This document shows positions 51,516-58,651 of a DNA stretch of 64,000 nucleotides, one piece after another. Source of the stretch: Pirellulaceae bacterium (GTDB lineage Bacteria; Planctomycetota; Planctomycetia; Pirellulales; Pirellulaceae); the NCBI GenBank assembly GCA_023382975.1, contig JAHDXO010000006.1:104645-168644 (forward strand). Direction: 5' to 3'. The notes beneath the pieces are model-generated. The model had not been told where the DNA came from and made no database searches. It saw nothing but the letters and a program-made list of their open reading frames with translations. The position numbers and the translations under genes were made by a program. Each line of letters begins with the position of its first letter. Position 1 is the stretch's first letter.

Positions 51516-52879
51516 ATCCTGCCAATGACCTCCGTCAGCAACGCGACCAGTTGCTCAAGCAATGTGACTCCAGTTGGGAGCAGTTGGAAATCTTTGACGC
51601 GAGCGCCCCGTTGCTTGATCGGGAACAGTCGGTCAGCACGCTGCGCCGCGGCGGACGGCGAAAACGCTCCGACGAGCCCGTCAAGGTGGTCACGTTGATG
51701 GAAACCGACGGCGTGCTGCATTGGGAGGTGGGTGTGCCGGTCCGCCGCACGGGCCCCGGTCGCCGCGGCGGACGGTTGGGCGCTGCCCGAGTCGCCGGCC
51801 AGCCGCTGCGCGAGTTGAAATTCACGACCATTCCACCGAATCAAATCGGCCAATTCCTGCAGACGATCGACGACCTGCTCACCCCGAACCAGGGTCTGTG
51901 GACCGTCAATCGCGCCGGCAAGATCGTGACCAGCAAGCCGGCACGACCGGTTGCCAAGGGACGTATCCTGCTGCTGATCCACGGCACGTTCAGCAACAGC
52001 GGCAACGTGGTCGAGTCCTTCCAATCGACCTCGCATGGCCAAGCCTTTCTCCGGTCGGCGATCGGCAAGTACGATCAGGTCTTGGTATGGACGCATCCGA
52101 CGCTCTCGGTCAGCCCGCTGTTGAACGCGCTTGACTTGGGCCGGCATTTTTCCAGCACCCAGGCGGAAGTCGACGTGATCTGCCACAGTCGCGGCGGTCT
52201 GGTGTGCCGGTTTTGGCGCGAGGCGTTTTCGCCCGGCATCGCCGGCCGTTCGATCTTCGTCGGCGCTCCGCTGGGTGGAACCAGCTTGGCGGCTCCGCAC
52301 CGCCTGAAGGCGGTGATCGATCTGATCAGCAACATCAGCATCGAGGTGGGCAGAGGCGCCAGCGTCGCGGGCCTCGTCTTCCCTTTGGCATCTCCGTTCA
52401 TGACGGCCGCGGGCGGCCTGATGAAACTGCTGGGCAGCGTCACAAGTGTCGTGGCCAACACACCGCTGGCCGACGCGGCGGTGACCTTGGTCCCCGGCCT
52501 GGCCGCCCAGTCCCGTGTCGGCAACAACGCGGAGATCGTGCGATTCCGTTCCGCACCGCTGGATTCCCCGGACTATTTTGCCGTGCAAGCCGATTTCGAG
52601 CCGCCGCCGGTCGGTTGGAAGTTCTGGAAGCTGTTCAACGCCCGACGCGCCGGCACCGCGATCGTGGATGCGGCGGCGGATGCCGTCTTCGATGCTCCGA
52701 ACGACTTGGTCGTCGACACTGCTGCGATGGTCGACTTGGCCGATGATGTGAGCATCGCCAACGACCGCACGCTGACCTTCCCCGCGGGCGCAGGAGTCCA
52801 CCACGTCAACTACTTCGATCACCAGGACACGATCGAGTTTTTCCGCCAGCGACTCTCCCGCCCCGGCTTCCAACTGTGA
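51512..52879 (+). CDS. Alpha/beta hydrolase (lipase-like) coupled to the CHAT/transglutaminase gene
   Basis: A 455-residue cytoplasmic protein. A charged N-terminal region (about 1-145) precedes an alpha/beta hydrolase core with RILLLIHGTFSNSGNVVESF (oxyanion loop at HGT, 157-159) and VDVICHSRGGLVCRF (nucleophile Ser226). Further elements are SIFVGAPLGGTSLAAPHRLK and a late histidine in GAGVHHVNYFDHQDTIEFF. Two hydrophobic helical stretches (GGLMKLLGSVTSVVANTPLA) could touch membranes. It starts inside the stop of the preceding gene (ATGA overlap, 51512-51515), which implies translational coupling and equal production. A lipase or esterase effector controlled by its partner is the leading reading. 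Confidence 0.75.
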   Translation: MNPANDLRQQRDQLLKQCDSSWEQLEIFDASAPLLDREQSVSTLRRGGRRKRSDEPVKVVTLMETDGVLHWEVGVPVRRTGPGRRGGRLGAARVAGQPLRELKFTTIPPNQIGQFLQTIDDLLTPNQGLWTVNRAGKIVTSKPARPVAKGRILLLIHGTFSNSGNVVESFQSTSHGQAFLRSAIGKYDQVLVWTHPTLSVSPLLNALDLGRHFSSTQAEVDVICHSRGGLVCRFWREAFSPGIAGRSIFVGAPLGGTSLAAPHRLKAVIDLISNISIEVGRGASVAGLVFPLASPFMTAAGGLMKLLGSVTSVVANTPLADAAVTLVPGLAAQSRVGNNAEIVRFRSAPLDSPDYFAVQADFEPPPVGWKFWKLFNARRAGTAIVDAAADAVFDAPNDLVVDTAAMVDLADDVSIANDRTLTFPAGAGVHHVNYFDHQDTIEFFRQRLSRPGFQL

Positions 52880-52921
52880 CGGTTTGCACCCATCAGGCCA
52901 GACAACGAAACGGACAGACGC

Positions 52922-53923
52922 CTAGGAAGCGCGGCGTGCGGAGACCACCGAGTTCATTCCCTCGTCGCGGCGGATCCATTCGATTTCGGCGAATCCAGCC
53001 GCTTCCAGATCGTCTCGGATCTCCGATAGGGTGTAGGCGTTACCTCCCTGGGTATTCACCAGCATGTTGACGGCAAACAGCGCGCCGGCCAGCGGTGCGA
53101 TGCGCGATGGCTCCATGACGATATCGCGGATCAGCAGTCGGCCGCCGGGCTCCAACGCAGCCGCGATGCGGCGATACAGGGCCTGGTTTTGCTCGGACGT
53201 ATTCTGGTGGATGATGGCGCTGAGCCAAGCCAGGTCCGCGCCGCGCGGCAGCGGATCGGTGTTGAAATCCCCAGGAACCAGGGACACGCGATCCGCGACA
53301 CCGATTTCGGTCAGACGCTGTTGCGCCAGTGGAATCACTGCCGGCAAATCGAACAGGATGGCGCGCGCGGTCGGCTGAGCGTTCAGCCACGCCGAAGTCC
53401 AGGTGCCCGAGGCGCCGCCGATGTCCAAGACACAGCGGAATCCCCCGGGATTGATTTCGGCAATCAGCGGCTGGGCCGCCGCTCTCGAAACGACGTGCAT
53501 CGCTTCGATGAACGATTTCTGGTCCGCCTCCGGGCCGCGAATGCTCGCGCCGCCGCGGTGCTCGATCGAGTTGCCTGACTGAACGATCCAGGGTAAACGC
53601 GCCCAGTGGCGAAGACAATTCGCCTGGTGCCGCAGCATGGCCGCGACGCTTGCCGGCGAATCGTCCACAAGCGCCGAGGCCAGTTCCGGGGCAAGCGAGT
53701 ATTGATCCTCCGTCTTGACCAGCACGCCGACGCCGGCCAACGCGTCCAGCAGGATGGTGACCGCCTTCGCGTCCGCGCCCAGCCGATGGGTCGTCTCCGT
53801 CGCGGTCATGGGCGCCGCGGCCAGCACATTGAAGAGATCTAAGTCGGCCGCCGCTGCCAACACGCACGGAATCTGGAATCCGCGCATCAAGTCCAGCAAC
53901 TGTTCCCCGCTCCTTAATTCCAT
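52922..53923 (-). CDS. O-methyltransferase (acetylserotonin-type, SAM-dependent)
   Basis: A 333-residue cytoplasmic enzyme. The N-terminal dimerisation domain (ELRSGEQLLDLMRGFQIPCV, MTATETTHRLGADAKAVTIL) is of winged-helix type. The catalytic class I fold has motif I CVLDIGGASGTWTSAWL and LAWLSAIIHQNTSEQNQAL plus GGRLLIRDIVMEP. It resembles plant caffeate and acetylserotonin methyltransferases and bacterial polyketide O-methyltransferases. Substrate unknown. AGAGG lies 6 nt before the ATG at 53923. It converges on the alpha/beta hydrolase gene. Confidence 0.9.
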   Translation of the reverse strand: MELRSGEQLLDLMRGFQIPCVLAAAADLDLFNVLAAAPMTATETTHRLGADAKAVTILLDALAGVGVLVKTEDQYSLAPELASALVDDSPASVAAMLRHQANCLRHWARLPWIVQSGNSIEHRGGASIRGPEADQKSFIEAMHVVSRAAAQPLIAEINPGGFRCVLDIGGASGTWTSAWLNAQPTARAILFDLPAVIPLAQQRLTEIGVADRVSLVPGDFNTDPLPRGADLAWLSAIIHQNTSEQNQALYRRIAAALEPGGRLLIRDIVMEPSRIAPLAGALFAVNMLVNTQGGNAYTLSEIRDDLEAAGFAEIEWIRRDEGMNSVVSARRAS

Positions 53924-53988
53924 GCTAAACCTCTGGATAGGAAATCGACGTCTTGAATGGTGTTCAGAATCACGGGGCAGGCCTCGAT

Positions 53989-54873
53989 TCATTTGGTCAG
54001 GCGATCGATCAGATAGTCCGAGGCGCTTTTGTAATCAGGATGCGGTTGCTCCGGATGGACGAGCACCACGTCGACGCCCACCGCCTTGAGTCGCTCTGCC
54101 AACTTGACACCCATTACACCGGAGTGCGTCGGATCTTTGGGAGAAGACCCGACGACCGGGGCCTCGCCGCCGTAGAACATGGCGATCGGCGGATCGTCCT
54201 TCGAGACATGTTCGATCGGCGAATACTCCTTGATCCACGGCAGAACGGTCTCGCGGTTGTCGATCAAACTTTGAAAATCGGGCAGACCAAAGGCATGGGC
54301 GCCGTAACGGTAGTTGGGCAGCCACTCGCGCAGTTCCTTCGGATCGAGCGACACTTGCGCTCCGTTGACGGCAGCGCAGGTTAGCCGAGTCGATTCGCGA
54401 GCCACGGGGTCGTCGCTCGCCGGATCGGCCATGTCGTCGTGAAAGGCGAGCCAGAGCGACGAGCAGGCGCCCGCCGAGCCACCGGTGGCGCCGATGCGAG
54501 TCTTGTCGAGGTTCCACTCGGCGGCTTTCGACCGCACGAATTGCAGCGCGCGGGCGGCATCCTCCAGCGGCGCTTTTACCGGCGGCTCGATCTTTTCTTC
54601 AACTCCATTGCGGACGTAGCGGTAATTGATGGCAACGACCGAGATGCCCTTGTCGAGATAGGGTTTCGGATTGGTCTTCTTGTCGCCGTTCTGCCAACCG
54701 CCGCCGTGGATGTAGAACACGACCGGGGTGGGCGTGTCCGACTGGGCTTGGTAGAAATCGAGCACCTGGCGCGGATGCGTGCCGTACGCCACGTCGGTCA
54801 GTTGCTTGGGATCCTCAGCGCGGCTTGGCTGTGCGATGAAAAACAACGCGACAACAATAATGATTCGCTGCAC
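53989..54873 (-). CDS. Exported alpha/beta hydrolase (BD-FAE/esterase-like)
   Basis: A 294-residue exported esterase starting with GTG at 54873; AAGGAG lies 8 nt upstream, and this start gives a good signal peptide (QRIIIVVALFFIAQPSRA). The oxyanion loop is VVFYIHGGGWQNGDKK, and the nucleophile elbow is IGATGGSAGACSSLWLA (GxSxG). The catalytic Asp and His are likely near VVLVHPEQPHPDYKS. Relatives remove acetyl, feruloyl or other acyl groups from plant or algal polysaccharides, which fits the glycan theme. It is transcribed towards the O-methyltransferase gene. Confidence 0.9.
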   Translation of the reverse strand: MQRIIIVVALFFIAQPSRAEDPKQLTDVAYGTHPRQVLDFYQAQSDTPTPVVFYIHGGGWQNGDKKTNPKPYLDKGISVVAINYRYVRNGVEEKIEPPVKAPLEDAARALQFVRSKAAEWNLDKTRIGATGGSAGACSSLWLAFHDDMADPASDDPVARESTRLTCAAVNGAQVSLDPKELREWLPNYRYGAHAFGLPDFQSLIDNRETVLPWIKEYSPIEHVSKDDPPIAMFYGGEAPVVGSSPKDPTHSGVMGVKLAERLKAVGVDVVLVHPEQPHPDYKSASDYLIDRLTK

Positions 54874-55013
54874 GGTTCCTGCTCCTTGAAAATGTTCGGT
54901 GACCGGGAAAGGGGCGTTTGGGCAACCGCCCAACATCGAATCCCATTGTACCGGTCGAGGATCGGCAAACCACTAGGCGACCCTGCGGCGGTGTGCGAGA
55001 TTCCCGTCCGGCG

Positions 55014-55700
55014 TCAGAAGGGCAGGTGCAGGGCGTCGCACAGGAAACGCATGAAGAGGCGACTGGCGGCGAATGTGTCCGCGACGGTCTCGATGAACTT
55101 CGGCTGCAGGACGTCTTGCTCGCTCAGCTCCTGCAGCCCTGCGAAATCGGTTCGTTTCAAGTCTTCGATCAGCAGATGGTCGGCTGGGAAGCCGCGCGGC
55201 GGCGTCTTCAGGCGATCGCCGTCCAGTTGCAGCCTCGACTGAAACTTGCGGTCGCCAATGGCTCGTTTCCAGCGGTCGGGGTGGTCCACGATCGCTTGGC
55301 GCACCAATCGGAGCGACTGCGGGTCCGGCCGCCAGACTCCCATCGCCAGAAAACACTCGCCCGGTGCGATGTGAACGTAGTACCCCGGCGCGTGGACGTC
55401 CTTGCCGCATTCGTGTCGGAACTGGATGCCGACATTCGTCTTGTACGGCGTCTTGTCCTTGGCGAATCGCGTGTCCCGGTAGATCCGCATGAGCGAACCG
55501 CCCACGCGCCGGTCGCTGGCCACAAAGTGCGGCGAGATCTTCGTCAACTTCGGAGCAAACGCGCGGATGAAGGCCAGACTGGGCTCGAGCACCTCGTCCT
55601 CGTATCGCCACTTGTTCGCTTGGAACCACGAGCGATTGTTGTTGTCGGTCAGTTCTTCCAGGAACTGGAAGATCGACGGATCGAAGCGTTGGAACGTCAC
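55014..55700 (-). CDS. DUF2461 (TIGR02453) family protein
   Basis: A 228-residue soluble protein of the DUF2461 family: FDPSIFQFLEELTDNNNRSW, FQANKWRYEDEVLEPSLAFI, RIYRDTRFAKDKTPYKTNVG and PGYYVHIAPGECFLAMGVW. No biochemical role is firmly known. It starts with GTG at 55700, with GGAG 8 nt upstream. It lies between the exported esterase and the Fe-S membrane protein and is not tightly linked to either. Confidence 0.9.
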   Translation of the reverse strand: MTFQRFDPSIFQFLEELTDNNNRSWFQANKWRYEDEVLEPSLAFIRAFAPKLTKISPHFVASDRRVGGSLMRIYRDTRFAKDKTPYKTNVGIQFRHECGKDVHAPGYYVHIAPGECFLAMGVWRPDPQSLRLVRQAIVDHPDRWKRAIGDRKFQSRLQLDGDRLKTPPRGFPADHLLIEDLKRTDFAGLQELSEQDVLQPKFIETVADTFAASRLFMRFLCDALHLPF

Positions 55701-55754
55701 GTTCAGCTCTCCAGATCGGGGAACGTCAATGCAGCCCGGCGTCCTGCGGGCGAT

Positions 55755-56987
55755 TCATTCCGGAAAATCCTTCAGCAGGGCGTCCAGATCCAGATCGCCG
55801 TCCAAGCCAAGAGGATCGTAGCCCACGACGTGAAAGGGCGATTGGCGCCAGAAGTCGCTGGCCGCTTCGTAGTAGGGCTCGGTGACCGTCCGCTTCAGCG
55901 CCGCTTCGTCGGTCAATGTGGGATCGTAGTACAAATGGACGTGGGCCAGGCCGGGACCGGGCCACGCTTCCAAGCGGTAGTATCCGGGAATGGCGAATCG
56001 ATCGTCTCGGTCCAGGAAGTACACCAGCAGATTGCCTCGACCTCGGCATGTCAGGTTCTCGACGTCCAATTGCAGACACGCCGTCTCTGCTGGTGCCTCG
56101 CCGCGGCGATGAACGAAGGAAGGCAGCGGGAACAGGTATGAGGCGGCCACCGCGACGCTGGTGCAGCCGAACAGGATCAAGAGCAGGGCGGCCTGCGACC
56201 AGCCGCGGCTTACCAGTCGCGGCGGTCCCCAATACAAGGCAGGCGGCTGGTTCTTAGCCGGACGACAGACCTCGACACAATTCAGGCACGACAAACAGCG
56301 GGACGCCGTCACCTGATCGACTCGGTCCACGGGAATCGCCATCGGGCACCGCTTGGCGCACACGCCGCAGTCGCGGCAGCGGGCTCCGTCGCGGTGGATG
56401 CGAGCGAGACCGAAGCGGGAGAAGACATTCAGCACGGCAGCCAAAGGGCAGAACCAGCGGCAGAAGGGCAGAACCATGAAGCTGGAAGCGACAAGGATCG
56501 CACCGGCGACCACGTAGGCCCAGACCGTAATGTCCTCTCCGTGACGGCTGATCAAGGCATAACAGGGATCAAAACCACGGAAAATCAACTCCCCGGCGCG
56601 ATACGTCAACACCAGAATCAGAGCCAGCACACCGTACTTGAGCAAGCCGAGAATGCGGTCGATGCGGGCAGGAACCGAGACAGTCGGCAGACGCAGCCGG
56701 CGGGCCAGTCCGTTCGTCCACTCGGAGATCGTACCGATCGGACACAGGTAGCCGCAGAAGGCTCGACGCAACAGCACCGTGGCCAGCAGGACGCCGCCCA
56801 GGATGAAGAAGTTCGATGTGCCGAGCGAGCACAGCATGTTGCCTTCGACGGTGTACGTGTACAGCGCCTCGACGCCGCCGAAAGGGCACCAGCGTTCACA
56901 GTTGCCGCCCCACACAAAGACGCCCAGCAAGACAAACGCCAAGACGGCGCCTTGTACGATCCGTCGGTTCCGCTTCATCGCTGCCAT
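55755..56987 (-). CDS. Polytopic 4Fe-4S membrane protein (NapH/CcoG-like) with HMA-like tail
   Basis: A 410-residue inner-membrane redox protein. Helices include VQGAVLAFVLLGVFVWGG and ILGGVLLATVLLRRAFCGYL, with a CGYLCP motif typical of NapH/NosR-type proteins, plus further helices. A ferredoxin-like pair of clusters follows: CRDCGVCAKRCPMAIP and CLSCLNCVEVCRP. After another helix, the C-terminal domain (about 310-400) has LDVENLTCRGRGNLLVYFLD and LAHVHLYYDPTLT, resembling a heavy-metal-associated fold with CRGRG in place of CxxC. It may pass electrons to periplasmic metal or thiol partners. The TPR gene ends 18 nt upstream. The start is either of two ATG codons (56987 or 56978). Confidence 0.85.
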   Translation of the reverse strand: MAAMKRNRRIVQGAVLAFVLLGVFVWGGNCERWCPFGGVEALYTYTVEGNMLCSLGTSNFFILGGVLLATVLLRRAFCGYLCPIGTISEWTNGLARRLRLPTVSVPARIDRILGLLKYGVLALILVLTYRAGELIFRGFDPCYALISRHGEDITVWAYVVAGAILVASSFMVLPFCRWFCPLAAVLNVFSRFGLARIHRDGARCRDCGVCAKRCPMAIPVDRVDQVTASRCLSCLNCVEVCRPAKNQPPALYWGPPRLVSRGWSQAALLLILFGCTSVAVAASYLFPLPSFVHRRGEAPAETACLQLDVENLTCRGRGNLLVYFLDRDDRFAIPGYYRLEAWPGPGLAHVHLYYDPTLTDEAALKRTVTEPYYEAASDFWRQSPFHVVGYDPLGLDGDLDLDALLKDFPE

Positions 56988-57005
56988 CTTCCCTGATTTG
57001 GCGGA

Positions 57006-57860
57006 TCACTGGCCTCCGCTCGCACATTGAGACCGCATCGGACAACTGCCGCAACTGCTGCCGCCGCTGCACGCTGATTCGGCGACCTTTGATGCCGTCT
57101 GCAACGCCGCGGCAAATACCGGAGTGGCGGAAAGAGAGGCGAAGTCCGGACAGGTACGAGCGTGCAGCTTCAAGTCGTCCAACCGGCTGGGCGGAACCGC
57201 CTCGAAGCAACGCTGCAGCGATGAAATCGCTGTCTTGTCGTCGCCCATCGCCCCATGCATTCGTGCTACCAGATAAAGAGTGCCTGGGCCAGCATCGTCG
57301 CTAACGGTGACTTGTCCGGCAACCTGGCGAGCTTCGTCCTGTTTGCCTTGCCGCGCCAAGGCGATGGCCAACAGCGCGCGTGCTCCCGGCGTAGCGAGTT
57401 CCGGCGTCAGACCGCTCAGCGCCTCAGCCGCCGCGGAATGTTCGTTCAACGCCAATCGCGACTCGGCCAACTGGATGGCGGCGTTCGCCGACTTGTCGCG
57501 TGCAAAGACCGCCTCGTCTACCGACAGCGCCTGCTTGTGCATGCCGCGACTGGCGTAGAAGGTCCGCAACGCCTGGGCAGACTGTTTCCAACGCTGCGCG
57601 TCCGTTTCCGTCTCGATCGCTTGGTGCAACAGAAGCACCTGACGTACCAGTAGGAATTGCTGCGCGTACTGCTGGTTCGATCGGTCTGCCTGAACGGCCC
57701 GTGCATAGGATTGCAGGGCGGCCCGCAGATCGCCCTGGGCCAACTGTTCATTTCCGGCCGCGTAAGCCTGCTCGGCCTGCTGCGCCACCGCGGACTGGGC
57801 CACCAGCATCCATACACCCAACCCGAACGCTGCTAGCACGCAATGCATTCTCTTCGTCAC
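57006..57860 (-). CDS. Exported TPR-type protein with cysteine-rich tail
   Basis: A 284-residue exported protein. GTG at 57860 is chosen because GGGAGG lies 6 nt upstream; an ATG 12 nt downstream is possible. A signal peptide (CVLAAFGLGVWMLVAQSAVA) is followed by tetratricopeptide-like helices (YAAGNEQLAQGDLRAALQSY, AAIQLAESRLALNEHSAAAE, ALLAIALARQGKQDEARQVA). The C-terminus ends in SACSGGSSCGSCPMRSQCAS with four closely spaced cysteines. These may bind metal or exchange thiols with the Fe-S membrane protein encoded 18 nt downstream, which is likely in the same operon. Confidence 0.8.
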   Translation of the reverse strand: MTKRMHCVLAAFGLGVWMLVAQSAVAQQAEQAYAAGNEQLAQGDLRAALQSYARAVQADRSNQQYAQQFLLVRQVLLLHQAIETETDAQRWKQSAQALRTFYASRGMHKQALSVDEAVFARDKSANAAIQLAESRLALNEHSAAAEALSGLTPELATPGARALLAIALARQGKQDEARQVAGQVTVSDDAGPGTLYLVARMHGAMGDDKTAISSLQRCFEAVPPSRLDDLKLHARTCPDFASLSATPVFAAALQTASKVAESACSGGSSCGSCPMRSQCASGGQ

Positions 57861-58152
57861 GACGCACCTCCCAGGATCTGTTGACCGTGATATCGATTGT
57901 GGATTGGAGGAAAAATCGCCGAAAATCAAGATGATATCCGGCGCTCTCTTTCCATCGGCAATCGCCGCGGGGCGACTCCGCGAAATCTAATTCACATTGG
58001 CGGTATTCTATTCGACTTCGAGCGTCAACCCAAGAGTGACTTCAAGTCGCGTTGCGACATGGCGGCACACGCATGCATGTCAGCTTTGCTCGAATCTCGA
58101 CGACCGAGGTGGCATCGTCAGTTCGAGCGTTCGCGCGGTTTCCTATGCGGAC

Positions 58153-58518
58153 TCAGGCCATCGGATCCACCAAGGCGATTATCAGTTGCTTGCCAAGGGC
58201 GTCGGCGTAGCGAGTAAGGGTGGTTACGGTCGGATTTGCGTCGGCCTCGTTCTCGAGTCGCGAAAGGGCTGGCGGGTCGCCTCCGCTGCGCTGTTGGATG
58301 TCCGTCAGCGTGAGCCCTTGCGACAGACGTTCGGCCTTGAGCAATCGCCTGACGTCGTGCAAGGTAGCTTTCCTAGCAAGCTCTTCTGCCAGAATCTCGC
58401 GACCTCGCCGCAAGATTTCCTCTTGCTCACCGTCGACCATGCGACGGACTTCCGCCACTCGTACCTTTTCCTCGGGCGTCAGCCGCCGCTTCGATTGCCT
58501 TGCAATGCGATGACTCAC
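58153..58518 (-). CDS. XRE-type HTH antitoxin-like regulator
   Basis: A 121-residue protein starting with GTG at 58518. The second half has a lambda-repressor-like HTH (LTLTDIQQRSGGDPPALSRL then ENEADANPTVTTLTRYADAL). The basic N-terminal part and the TLHDVRRLLKAERLSQG segment recall HigA/MqsA-type antitoxins. Its start overlaps by GTGA the stop of a truncated toxin-like frame, the usual arrangement of a toxin-antitoxin operon. The toxin appears broken, so it may now act as a stand-alone regulator. Confidence 0.8.
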   Translation of the reverse strand: MSHRIARQSKRRLTPEEKVRVAEVRRMVDGEQEEILRRGREILAEELARKATLHDVRRLLKAERLSQGLTLTDIQQRSGGDPPALSRLENEADANPTVTTLTRYADALGKQLIIALVDPMA

Positions 58519-58649
58519 GGCTCTACCTCGTACGCCGAAATCGGATAAATCGTATCTTCGTCCAAAAACTCGTAGACGCAGGCCAAGAAGCGACCTTTCG
58601 AAGTCCATACATCCCGCCATGTTCCGATCTGCGTCGAAGGGATGCATCT
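58515..58649 (-). pseudogene. 3' remnant of a toxin-like gene
   Basis: About 43 in-frame residues ending in RFLACVYEFLDEDTIYPISAYEVEP, which resembles the last strand of BrnT/RelE-like or DUF4258-type toxins. There is no ATG in frame and no homologous N-terminus; upstream lies the 3' end of the beta-helix gene in another frame. The stop overlaps the antitoxin start (GTGA), which shows it was once a coupled pair. Identity is tentative. Confidence 0.45.
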
Positions 58650-58651
58650 AC

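Noticed and set aside
57861-58152. Plus-strand 106-codon open frame near 57897-58217
   Set aside because: No ribosome site, no domain, and it overlaps the intergenic promoter region and the XRE gene end.
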